From Sinorhizobium sp. (GTDB lineage Bacteria; Pseudomonadota; Alphaproteobacteria; Rhizobiales; Rhizobiaceae), in NCBI GenBank assembly GCA_031178305.1, contig JAPSJG010000012.1, positions 1-23,267 of the forward strand: a DNA stretch of 23,267 nucleotides, read 5' to 3'. Shown piece by piece: positions 1 through 6,855 of this stretch (position 1 is its first letter; each line of letters opens with the position of its first letter). The notes under the pieces are model-generated. The model saw only the letters and a program-made list of their open reading frames with translations, made no database searches and was not told the DNA's origin. A program made the translations under genes and the position numbers.

Positions 1-547
1 CGACCTCGCCTTCGCCCCTCTTGCGGGCAGCGGCAAGCAGATTGAGGATGCGGTGCGAATAATAAATGGGCGCCGGCATGAGCTCGGCGGTCTCGCGGCA
101 GGCATAACCGAACATGATGCCCTGGTCCCCTGCCCCTTCCTCGCCCTGCTTGTCAGCGGCGCTGTCTACGCCTTGAGCAATATGCGCGGACTGGAAGTGC
201 AGCAGCACGTCGATCTTGGCCGTTTTCCAGTGGAATCCGTCCTGCTCGTAACCGATATCGCGGATCGCCTTTCGGGCGGCGGACTTGAACTTCGACGGAT
301 TAATCACGTCGTTGCCGTTTTTGTCCTTTTTCAGAAGGCTCGGCGGCAGGCGGACTTCGCCGGCGATTACGACGCGATTGGTCGTTGCCAACGTCTCACA
401 GGCAATGCGCACACTCCAGGGGTCAACGCCCGACTTGGCCGCTTCGCGGTAGACCAGATCGACGATCTCGTCGGAAATGCGGTCACACACTTTGTCCGGA
501 TGACCTTCGGCTACGGATTCGCTCGTGAACAGGTAGTTTGCGCGCAT
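1..547 (-). CDS. metK: S-adenosylmethionine synthetase (partial, C-terminus outside window)
   Basis: MetK makes S-adenosylmethionine from methionine and ATP in the cytoplasm; SAM is the methyl donor of the cell and is consumed by MiaB encoded nearby. Translation from the ATG at 547-545 gives MRANYLFTSESVAEGHPDK, the invariant N-terminus of the family with the ATP-binding GHPDK at residues 15-19. The signature GAGDQGIMFGYA lies at residues 138-149. About 182 of the usual roughly 400-430 residues are present; the rest lies left of position 1, so no truncation is implied. The ribosome-binding site is GAGGGG about 9 bases before the ATG. Upstream lie a T-run hairpin (567-602) and a 24-bp palindrome (621-644), and a terminator separates the gene from phrR, so metK probably has its own promoter and control. 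Confidence 0.97.
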   Translation of the reverse strand, partial: MRANYLFTSESVAEGHPDKVCDRISDEIVDLVYREAAKSGVDPWSVRIACETLATTNRVVIAGEVRLPPSLLKKDKNGNDVINPSKFKSAARKAIRDIGYEQDGFHWKTAKIDVLLHFQSAHIAQGVDSAADKQGEEGAGDQGIMFGYACRETAELMPAPIYYSHRILNLLAAARKRGEGEV

Positions 548-566
548 GCGGGAAGTCCCCTCAATG

Positions 567-602
567 AAAAAAGCGGTCCGAAACTGTTAGTGGTTTTGCC
601 GC
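567..602 (-). promoter_or_regulatory. Possible attenuator-like hairpin in the metK leader
   Basis: On the metK strand GCGG, then AAAC, an 8-base loop, GTTT and CCGC can pair. The structure is followed directly by six T residues and then by the metK ribosome-binding site. The stem is interrupted by small unpaired stretches, so it would be a weak terminator. It could equally be chance. I did not recognise the core of a SAM-II or other known SAM/SAH riboswitch here. Confidence 0.25.
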
Positions 603-620
603 CGAAAAACAAGCGAACAA

Positions 621-644
621 CGACATAAATATATGTTTATATCG
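621..644. promoter_or_regulatory. Palindromic operator candidate upstream of metK
   Basis: The half-sites CGACATAAATAT and ATGTTTATATCG form an imperfect palindrome matching at 10 of 12 positions in each arm. It lies 74 to 97 bases upstream of the metK ATG, in an AT-rich pocket of a GC-rich genome. The size and AT-rich symmetry suit a dimeric winged-helix repressor. Methionine-cycle genes including metK are reported targets of SahR, an ArsR-family regulator that senses S-adenosylhomocysteine. Assigning this site to SahR is inference; the palindrome itself is directly visible. Confidence 0.55.
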
Positions 645-748
645 ATATCACCCATGCACAAGGTGGGTGCCGCAGGGGTCGCCCCGGTTGATAAATTCTT
701 GAACGATCGTCATCCGCGATCACAGCGGAATGTCACCCGCACCTACGA

Positions 749-773
749 AAAAAGCGGCCCACGGCCGCTTTTT
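749..773 (-). terminator. Intrinsic terminator downstream of phrR
   Basis: AAAAAGCGGCC and GGCCGCTTTTT form a perfect 11-bp stem around a 3-base CAC loop. It has A and T runs on both sides, so it could work in either direction. It begins 21 bases after the phrR stop codon and separates phrR from metK. Confidence 0.85.
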
Positions 774-793
774 CAACTCCCGGATATCTCCCC

Positions 794-1207
794 TTAGTCG
801 CTCTCCGCCTCGGCGGCGAGCGCCTTAACGAGATCCACGAGCTTGCGCCTGACCTTTTGGTCCGAAATCTTCACGAAGGCTCGGTTGAGCTGCAGGCCCT
901 CGGAAGACGACAGGAAATCGACCACGTAATTGGAGCTCGACGGTTCGGCTCCCGAGGCGCCGGCGCCCTCTCCCGGGGCGTCCTCAAAAAAGAACGAGAC
1001 CGGAACGTTAAGAATCGTGGCGATGTTCTGCAAGCGGCTCGCGCCGACACGATTCGTGCCCTTCTCGTATTTCTGGATTTGCTGGAAAGTGATCCCTAGA
1101 CTCTCGCCGAGCTTTTCCTGGCTCATGCCAAGCATCGTTCGGCGAAGGCGAATCCTGCTGCCGACATGGATGTCGATAGGGTTCGGCTTCTTCTTGTTTT
1201 CAACCAT
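794..1207 (-). CDS. phrR: XRE-family helix-turn-helix regulator PhrR/PraR
   Basis: This is a small cytoplasmic DNA-binding repressor. From the ATG at 1207 it has 137 residues. A classic Cro/CI-type helix-turn-helix covers about residues 16-72 (IRLRRTMLGMSQEKLGESLG, then ITFQQIQKYEKGTNRV), followed by an acidic, Ser/Gly-rich linker and a helical, charged C-terminus. The same frame extends to a GTG at 1225, but the AGGA ribosome-binding site lies between that GTG and the ATG, 8 bases before the ATG, so I chose the ATG. Position next to lnt (actA) matches phrR, the pH-regulated regulator described beside actA in Sinorhizobium; the same family is called PraR in Rhizobium and Azorhizobium. Family is certain; the symbol rests on sequence recognition and context. 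Confidence 0.9.
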   Translation of the reverse strand: MVENKKKPNPIDIHVGSRIRLRRTMLGMSQEKLGESLGITFQQIQKYEKGTNRVGASRLQNIATILNVPVSFFFEDAPGEGAGASGAEPSSSNYVVDFLSSSEGLQLNRAFVKISDQKVRRKLVDLVKALAAEAESD

Positions 1208-1355
1208 ATTCGCGTTCCTACACACGCTGTTTCGATGACCTACAACCCCTCATTGCTTGCCCTTGCATCACAAGCAGGCTGCCCGCGAAGGCAGAGCTAC
1301 AGCGGCAGGTGGAGATTGACGGTAATAACTACTATGCAATTTTAGGGGTTTTTGG

Positions 1356-2951
1356 TCAATTCGTCCCACGACTGAAACTTCTGCGTGAAAAAATTGCAAT
1401 CAAAAAGAGAACCCCCGTCGCAAGCCAGAAAATCCGGTCACGCGTGATGGTATTTGTTTCCGTGATCATTTTTCCCGGTAAGGTGGTATCAACAACTCCC
1501 TTGTAATTGTATCCCAATCCTACCACTAAAACACCGCGTGCATCAATAATTGCTGATATACCGCTATTGGCTGAGCGAACCATCGGGGTCCCACTTTCGA
1601 CGGCGCGAAGCTGAGCCTGATGAAAATGCTGGCGGGGACCGGGTGTGTCGCCGAACCAGGCATCATTGGTGACGTTCAACAGCGCGTCGGCAAGGCGGCC
1701 GCTGCCGTCGATCTCGTCGGGAAAAATAGCTTCATAGCAGATCAGCGGATAGAGCGTCCTACCCCCCGGCAAGGTGAGAAGCGAGCGGCTCCGTGCCGCC
1801 GAGAAGCCACCGGGCATTGAGGCGGCGACGGAACTGAGCCCCCAGGAGGAAAGCAATTGCTCAAACGGCAGATATTCGCCGAAGGGAACCAGATGCACCT
1901 TGTCGGCGGCCCCGACGATCTGCCCGCGATCATCGATGACGTAGATCGAATTGTAGTAGCGCGGCGGCAGGCCGGCGCCCGCGTCCTCCGTCCGGACGGC
2001 ACCTGTGACGAGTATCTGACCCTCCTCGATAACATCGGCGATCCGGGTCAGGGCGTCGGGATTGTCCGTCAGGATGAAGGGAATCGAGGTTTCCGGCCAA
2101 ACGACGATGTCCGGCCTCTTGCCTTCGGGCTCTGCCGGTGCGGCGGTAAGGGCGAGATGCTGTTCGAAAATCGCCGCGCGCTCGCGGTCGTCGATCTTCT
2201 TCGCCTGGTCGATTACCGGCTGAACAAGCCGGACGGTCAATGGCGGCTCCGGCGGCACCGGCGCCGGAAGGGAAAGCCGGTAGTAGCCGAAGCCGATATG
2301 GGCGGCGAAGAGTGCGACGGCGACGCCGAGGCCGATGCGCGCACCCCTTCCCGTGCCGACGAGGGCCGGGGCGGCAAAGACGAACACCGCCAACATATTG
2401 ATTGTCGCGAGGTTCACGACGCTTGCCGACTGCATCATCAGCGGCATCGGCATGGCCGCGTAGCCGATGGCGTTCCAGGGGAAGCCGGTGAAAAGGAAGC
2501 TGCGCAACCATTCCGCAAGGCCGAAGCCGACGGCCAGCGCAGCGATGCGGCCCACCCCGTCGGACCAGAAGCAGCGGGCGATAAGCACAGCGAAGGCATA
2601 GAAGAGCGCAAGAAAGGCGGGCAGGCCGATAACCGCGAGCGGCAAGGCCCAGGCGAAGACATCCGCCTCGACGAGGAGGGCGTTTCCAAGCCACCACAGC
2701 CCGCCAAGGAAATAGCCGAAGCCGAAAGACCAGCCGATCGAGGCGGCAGGCAGCAGCCGCCGTAGCAAGCCCTCGTTCGGGTGGGGCGCCACTCCGTCGA
2801 TCAGCCAGACGAGAATAGGGAAGGAAACGAAGGCGGCGGCGAAGACACCGAAGGGCGGTTGGGTGAACATCGCCAGAAGCCCGGCGAGAAAGCCGACGAA
2901 AGCACGCGATGCGCCGGAAAGAAGTATGATTCTACCTGCCAGTCTTTCCAT
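1356..2951 (-). CDS. lnt: Apolipoprotein N-acyltransferase
   Basis: Lnt transfers the third acyl chain from phospholipid to the N-terminal cysteine of lipoproteins in the inner membrane, the last step of lipoprotein maturation. At 531 residues it has normal length. The N-terminal half (about residues 10-225) is a series of hydrophobic membrane segments. The periplasmic nitrilase-like domain follows (about 235-485), with the catalytic triad visible as Glu287 (VVWPETS), Lys351 (DKVHLVPFGEY) and Cys405 (LICYEAIFP). WFGD follows at about 432-435, and a last membrane helix ends the protein. GGAG stands 7 bases before the ATG. In Sinorhizobium this gene is known as actA, needed for acid tolerance, which fits phrR next to it. 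An inserted NYN gene on the opposite strand separates it from corC, so it needs a promoter in 2952-3259. Confidence 0.96.
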   Translation of the reverse strand: MERLAGRIILLSGASRAFVGFLAGLLAMFTQPPFGVFAAAFVSFPILVWLIDGVAPHPNEGLLRRLLPAASIGWSFGFGYFLGGLWWLGNALLVEADVFAWALPLAVIGLPAFLALFYAFAVLIARCFWSDGVGRIAALAVGFGLAEWLRSFLFTGFPWNAIGYAAMPMPLMMQSASVVNLATINMLAVFVFAAPALVGTGRGARIGLGVAVALFAAHIGFGYYRLSLPAPVPPEPPLTVRLVQPVIDQAKKIDDRERAAIFEQHLALTAAPAEPEGKRPDIVVWPETSIPFILTDNPDALTRIADVIEEGQILVTGAVRTEDAGAGLPPRYYNSIYVIDDRGQIVGAADKVHLVPFGEYLPFEQLLSSWGLSSVAASMPGGFSAARSRSLLTLPGGRTLYPLICYEAIFPDEIDGSGRLADALLNVTNDAWFGDTPGPRQHFHQAQLRAVESGTPMVRSANSGISAIIDARGVLVVGLGYNYKGVVDTTLPGKMITETNTITRDRIFWLATGVLFLIAIFSRRSFSRGTN

Positions 2952-3242
2952 TTAGTCTCCAATCGGCGCGGCCTGCGGACCGCGCGGAAGAACCGAATCA
3001 AACGCCGCAGTTTTCCAAAAAAGCGTCGCCTTGTCCCGTGGCGGCCGCGGCGATCGATCAGCTACCGCAATCGCGTCGATGACTTCGCGTATCGGTTGAG
3101 ATATGATTGAACCGAGTTAACCACAGTTGCCAATTTGATGCCGGAGCAGCTATCGGTTTTCCCGTTCTTGCGTACGATATCGTCATCAGGCGTTCGACTC
3201 CACTATGGCGATGGCCCTAGCGCAGTCGATGGGTTTTATAGA
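2952..3242. other. Gene-free interval between lnt and the NYN gene
   Basis: This stretch separates two divergently transcribed genes and must hold the promoters for both lnt (minus) and the NYN gene (plus). I see no convincing coding frame, tRNA or known RNA element in it. The part from about 3100 to 3240 is more AT-rich than its surroundings, but I could not identify a confident -35/-10 pair. Confidence 0.4.
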
Positions 3243-3262
3243 GTGACAAGGGGGTCACAATG
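3243..3262 (+). promoter_or_regulatory. Ribosome-binding site in a small hairpin before the NYN gene
   Basis: GTGAC and GTCAC form a 5-bp stem around the loop AAGGGG, ending one base before the ATG at 3260. The G-rich loop is the only plausible Shine-Dalgarno sequence and is very close to the start codon, so folding could affect translation. The inverted repeat is directly visible; its role is inferred. Confidence 0.4.
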
Positions 3263-3838
3263 TTCGATTCCCGCGAAAAAATCGCACTTTTCATTGATGG
3301 CGCCAATCTCTATGCCACATCGAAGAGTCTCGGCTTCGATATCGATTACCGGAAATTGCTGAGCGCGTTTCAGAAACGCGCATATCTGCTGCGCGCCTAT
3401 TACTACACGGCGCTCATCGAGGATCTGGAGTTCTCCTCGATCCGCCCTTTGATCGACTGGTTGGATTACAACGGCTACACGGTGGTCACCAAACCCGCCA
3501 AGGAGTTCACCGACGCGCTCGGACGGCGCAAGATCAAGGGCAATATGGATATCGAGCTCGCGATCGACGCCATGGAGCAGTCGGACGTGGTCGACCACGT
3601 CGTCATCTTCTCCGGCGACGGAGACCTGACCACACTCGTGGAAGCGCTGCAGCGCAAGGGACGCAAGGTCTCCGTGGTTTCGACCATGTCGACCCAACCG
3701 CCGATGGTCGCCGACGAACTGCGCCGCCAAGCGGATCATTTCATCGACCTGATCACGCTGCGCGGCGAGATAGACCGCCATCCGCCGGAATACGTGCCGC
3801 TACCGGCGAAGGCGAAGAATGAAGACGCAAGCCCCTAG
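3260..3838 (+). CDS. NYN-domain (LabA/DUF88-like) protein, predicted PIN-like nuclease
   Basis: This 192-residue soluble protein is a single NYN domain, a branch of the PIN nuclease fold that usually acts on RNA. The acidic residues expected to bind metal are visible: Asp13 in LFIDGAN, Asp97 in KGNMDIE, and Asp120 and Asp122 in SGDGD. Asn16 of the first motif is also conserved. The C-terminal 25 residues are Pro-rich and probably flexible. No cellular substrate can be read from the sequence. It is the only plus-strand gene within the minus-strand block and sits between corC and lnt, which I believe adjoin each other in related genomes. A similar rhizobial gene is, from memory, linked to smpB and rpoZ, so this may be a second copy or a relocated one. 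A possible terminator follows at 3841-3890. Confidence 0.9.
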   Translation: MFDSREKIALFIDGANLYATSKSLGFDIDYRKLLSAFQKRAYLLRAYYYTALIEDLEFSSIRPLIDWLDYNGYTVVTKPAKEFTDALGRRKIKGNMDIELAIDAMEQSDVVDHVVIFSGDGDLTTLVEALQRKGRKVSVVSTMSTQPPMVADELRRQADHFIDLITLRGEIDRHPPEYVPLPAKAKNEDASP

Positions 3839-3840
3839 GT

Positions 3841-3890
3841 TGGAACGAATGCGCTCACATACGTTCGCACCGCCGTTCCATTGGTTTTTT
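3841..3890 (+). terminator. Possible terminator of the NYN gene
   Basis: TGGAACG (3841-3847) and CGTTCCA (3874-3880) can pair, followed four bases later by six T residues. It starts two bases after the stop codon of the NYN gene. The loop is long (26 bases) and could form an inner stem (GCG/CGC). Strength is uncertain. Confidence 0.45.
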
Positions 3891-3934
3891 GCCGCATTTG
3901 CGCGGCATCAGGTACCCTGACTACAAAGCCTTTT

Positions 3935-3970
3935 TGCATGTCTCCTTAAATCGACCTCCATTTAAGAACC
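3935..3970. repeat. Degenerate copy of the TGCATGT palindromic repeat
   Basis: The left arm TGCATGTCTCCTTAAATCG and the centre match the copy at 10724 nearly base for base, but the right arm decays after ATTTAA and lacks the closing ACATGCA. The second hairpin (CTACAGCG type) that follows in the other copies is missing. It lies between the convergent 3' ends of the NYN gene and corC, so it is a truncated family member. Confidence 0.75.
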
Positions 3971-3997
3971 CTCAGGGGCTGAGCGCAATGGCGACGA

Positions 3998-5158
3998 TCA
4001 CTTGACGGGCGGCGGTGGCTGGATCTCGGCCTGTCCGCCGGACGGCATGAACGTCTCGGGCAAGGGCTCCTTTTCACTCTTCAACACCCGCCGACGCGCC
4101 GGCGGACGCTTGCGCATGATGCGCACGCGTTTGACGCGGCGCGGATCGGCGTCGAGTATCTGGAATTCGAAGTTGGGAATGGCCTGAACCACCTCGCCAC
4201 GAACCGGAATGCGGCCAAGCGACGCGAACACCAGACCGCCAAGCGTGTCGACATCCTCGATCTGCTCGCGCACGTCGAAATCCGATCCGATCGCCTTGGC
4301 GATCTCCTCAAGCTCGACGCGGGCATCCGCCACGAAAATGTCGTCGGACGTGCGGGCGAACATCACCTCCTCGTCGTCATGCTCGTCCTCGATGTCGCCG
4401 ACCACCATCTCGACGATATCCTCGAGCGAGACGAGACCGTCCGTGCCGCCATATTCGTCGATGACGAGAGCCATCTGTATGCGCGCGGCCTGCATGCGCT
4501 GCATCAAGTCAGAAGCCAGCATGGACGGCGGCACGAACAGGAGCTGGCGAATGATCCCGGCCTCTTCGACGGTCTTGTTCAAATCGACGCGCGAGAGATC
4601 GAAATTCGACTTCGGCGGTCGCGAAGTCCTTTCCGCCTTTTCGACCACTGCCACAGCAGGCGGCGCCTTCCCGTTCCGGCGGCGGTTGCGGGCCTGCTTG
4701 GTCACATAGGCCAGCAGGTCGCGGATGTGTACCATGCCACGCGGGTCATCCAAGCCTTCGCTGTAGACCGGCATGCGCGAACGCCCCGATTCCTCAAAGA
4801 GGACCATGAGTTCGCCGATGGTGATGCTCTGATCCACCGCCTCAATGTCGGCCCGCGGGACCATCACATCCTCGACCCGCACCTCGCGAAAGCGCAGGAT
4901 GTTGTTGAGCATCGCCCGCTCCTCGGGCGAAAAGGCGGTGTCGCCGCCGGCATCGGTCATCAGCGCGTCGGCAAGATCCTTGCGGAGGCTGGACGTGCTT
5001 GCCCCGCGCAACAGGCGCGCGGCCCTGCTCCAGAAAGTTGATGCGGTTTTGTTGCCCTCTGATCGGGCGGCGGTACTACTACTGCCCGCGTCGGAGTCGC
5101 CGGAGGCTTCGGCCTCCTCGTGCGCAACCGTGACCGGTTGTATCTTGAAGTCGCTCAT
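3998..5158 (-). CDS. corC: HlyC/CorC (TlyC)-family CBS-domain protein
   Basis: A 386-residue protein of the CorC/TlyC family, linked in other bacteria to magnesium/cobalt efflux or membrane association. The biochemical role is not settled, and older haemolysin names should not be taken literally. Domains in order: an acidic/Ser-rich N-terminus (1-45); a CBS pair with VMVPR at 98-102 and the second repeat ending in DEYGGTDGLVSLEDIVEM (234-251); and a CorC_HlyC-associated domain (about 270-350). A basic, Pro-rich tail ends the protein. The membrane DUF21 domain of longer relatives is absent, as in CorC. A stretch of about 45 residues rich in Arg and Lys lies between the two CBS repeats (about 153-198). 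GGA stands 6 bases before the ATG. It lies 12 bases after ybeY in the phoH-ybeY-corC run. Confidence 0.9.
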   Translation of the reverse strand: MSDFKIQPVTVAHEEAEASGDSDAGSSSTAARSEGNKTASTFWSRAARLLRGASTSSLRKDLADALMTDAGGDTAFSPEERAMLNNILRFREVRVEDVMVPRADIEAVDQSITIGELMVLFEESGRSRMPVYSEGLDDPRGMVHIRDLLAYVTKQARNRRRNGKAPPAVAVVEKAERTSRPPKSNFDLSRVDLNKTVEEAGIIRQLLFVPPSMLASDLMQRMQAARIQMALVIDEYGGTDGLVSLEDIVEMVVGDIEDEHDDEEVMFARTSDDIFVADARVELEEIAKAIGSDFDVREQIEDVDTLGGLVFASLGRIPVRGEVVQAIPNFEFQILDADPRRVKRVRIMRKRPPARRRVLKSEKEPLPETFMPSGGQAEIQPPPPVK

Positions 5159-5170
5159 TGTTCCAAACTG

Positions 5171-5677
5171 TCAATCCGAGGCTCTGTCCCCGTAAGGGTC
5201 AGATAGGCCAAGACGCGCCAAAATGCGAGTCTCCAGAGCCTCCATTCTCTCCGCTTCATGGTCTTCGAGGTGATCATACCCGAAAAGGTGCAGGAATCCA
5301 TGGACGAGAAGATGGGTCAGATGCTCCTCGAAAGGTTTCTCCAACTCCGACGCTTCGCGCCGCAGCGTTTCGAAGGCGACGACGATGTCGCCGAGCATCG
5401 GCCCCGGCATCTTGCCCGGCGCCAACGGAAAGGCCGGAAAGGACAGGACATTGGTCTGCTTGTCCTGCCCGCGCCACTCCGCATTGATCACGCGGATCGA
5501 CGCATCATCGGTGAAGACCAGCGACAATTCCGGCGGCTCGCCGGGAAACGGCTGCCCCTCTTCCTCGGCCAGGAAATCGGCTGCCGCCCCGAGGACACGT
5601 GCGGCAAAGGACTGGAGTTCGTCCTCCGACGGCCAGTCCCCTTTCTCGACGCTGATCTGGATGTCCAATATCGTCAT
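5171..5677 (-). CDS. ybeY: Endoribonuclease YbeY (rRNA maturation factor)
   Basis: YbeY is a small metal-dependent RNase acting in 16S rRNA 3'-end maturation and ribosome quality control; in Sinorhizobium meliloti it also affects small-RNA-dependent regulation. The signature HGFLHLFGYDH is present, with the three metal ligands His126, His130 and His136, and the conserved Arg69 lies in NAEWRG. From the ATG at 5677 the protein has 168 residues, the length I expect for the rhizobial protein. The frame is open further upstream to 5782 but would overlap phoH, so the shorter start is preferred although its ribosome-binding site is poor. It begins 13 bases after the phoH stop, and the phoH-ybeY-corC order is widely conserved. 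Confidence 0.96.
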   Translation of the reverse strand: MTILDIQISVEKGDWPSEDELQSFAARVLGAAADFLAEEEGQPFPGEPPELSLVFTDDASIRVINAEWRGQDKQTNVLSFPAFPLAPGKMPGPMLGDIVVAFETLRREASELEKPFEEHLTHLLVHGFLHLFGYDHLEDHEAERMEALETRILARLGLSDPYGDRASD

Positions 5678-5690
5678 GGGCGTGCGGTCG

Positions 5691-6731
5691 TCAGCGATCG
5701 CTCTGCTCGCTTTCGTCATGGACGGCCGTATGGCTTTCATAAGCCGAGACGATCCGCGCCACCAGCGGATGACGCACGACATCGGCGTCCTTGAAGCGGA
5801 TGACCGAAACGCCTTCGACGCCCTTTAATATCTGCAGAGCCTCGACAAGGCCCGACTTAACCCCCCGCGGCAGGTCGACCTGGCTCGGGTCGCCCGTGAC
5901 GATCATGCGGCCATTCTCGCCGAGACGGGTCAGGAACATCTTCATCTGCATCGATGTCGTGTTCTGCGCCTCATCGAGGATGACGGCCGCATTGGCGAGG
6001 GTCCGCCCGCGCATGAAGGCGAGCGGGGCGATTTCGATAACGCCGGCGGAAATCGCCCGCTCGACCTTGTCGCCGGGCATCATGTCGTAGAGCGCGTCGT
6101 AAAGCGGCCGGAGATAGGGATCGACCTTCTCCTTCATGTCGCCCGGCAGGAAGCCGAGCCGCTCGCCCGCCTCGACCGCCGGCCGCGACAGGATGATGCG
6201 GTCGATCACGCCGCGCTCGAGAAGCTGGGCGGCATGGGCGACGGCAAGATAGGTCTTGCCGGTACCGGCCGGGCCGACGCCGAAGACGAGCTCGGCCCGA
6301 TCGAGCGCGCGAATATAGGCATCCTGCATCGGCGTGCGCGCGGCGATGGTCTTCTTCCGCGTCGAGATCTGCGCCATCGTCAGCTTGGCCTTGCGCTCCA
6401 TTGTCGGCAGTTGCAGCTGGTCGTCCGCCGCAGCCGCCATGCGGATGGCGCCCTCGACGTCGGAGGTCTCGATCGTAGCGCCGCTCTGCAGCCTTCCGTA
6501 GAGGTAATCAAGCGCGCGCCGTGCCTGGTTCGTCGCCACAACATCGCCGGAGATGGCAACGGAATTTCCGCGCGGCCTCGCATGAATGCGCAGCCGCTCC
6601 TCGAGCAGTTTCAGGTTCTGGTCGAACTGGCCGAAGAGTTCGCTGGCGAACCGGTTGTTCTCGAACGTGAGCACGAAGTGATTGGCGTCTGTCGCGGATG
6701 TCTTCGATTGGCGCGATGAGGATGAAATCAT
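5691..6731 (-). CDS. phoH: PhoH family P-loop ATPase
   Basis: PhoH/YbeZ is a cytoplasmic ATPase with helicase-like features that partners YbeY in ribosome maturation in other bacteria. From the ATG at 6731 it has 346 residues. A KH-like N-terminal part (about 20-110) precedes the PhoH ATPase domain, with Walker A GPAGTGKT at 153-160 and Walker B VILDEAQN (Asp253, Glu254). The TGDPSQVDLPRG motif follows at about 279-290. The frame continues to an ATG at 6809, but the extra 26 residues (MLEQSAVAIGRCRPR and onward) look non-conserved and lack a ribosome-binding site, while GGA precedes the 6731 ATG. The C-terminus is acidic. The downstream neighbour ybeY is 13 bases away, so the pair is certainly co-transcribed. 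Confidence 0.95.
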   Translation of the reverse strand: MISSSSRQSKTSATDANHFVLTFENNRFASELFGQFDQNLKLLEERLRIHARPRGNSVAISGDVVATNQARRALDYLYGRLQSGATIETSDVEGAIRMAAAADDQLQLPTMERKAKLTMAQISTRKKTIAARTPMQDAYIRALDRAELVFGVGPAGTGKTYLAVAHAAQLLERGVIDRIILSRPAVEAGERLGFLPGDMKEKVDPYLRPLYDALYDMMPGDKVERAISAGVIEIAPLAFMRGRTLANAAVILDEAQNTTSMQMKMFLTRLGENGRMIVTGDPSQVDLPRGVKSGLVEALQILKGVEGVSVIRFKDADVVRHPLVARIVSAYESHTAVHDESEQSDR

Positions 6732-6855
6732 CTCGTGTCCGTTCAAGCGGTTCGGGCTCCTCGCTCTTGGTCTGCAGCGTCCTATGGCAACCGCAGACTG
6801 TTCTAACATTTTATCTGCGCAATTGCTCCCATCGAACGCGATTCTCGCTGTTGCG

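Noticed and set aside
53..628. 191-codon open frame on the plus strand at the left edge
   Set aside because: It is the antisense of metK, which is clearly recognisable on the minus strand although cut by the window edge.
548..748. SAM-II or other known SAM/SAH riboswitch upstream of metK
   Set aside because: I looked for the conserved cores and could not recognise any; only a palindrome and a weak T-run hairpin are visible. A covariance-model search would decide.
1857..2765. 302-codon open frame on the plus strand antisense to lnt
   Set aside because: Low-complexity, Arg/Gly/Glu-rich product, fully opposite lnt with its intact catalytic triad.
3971..3983. CTCAG-GGG-CTGAG as a terminator for corC
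   Set aside because: The stem is only five base pairs and no proper T-run follows on the minus strand.
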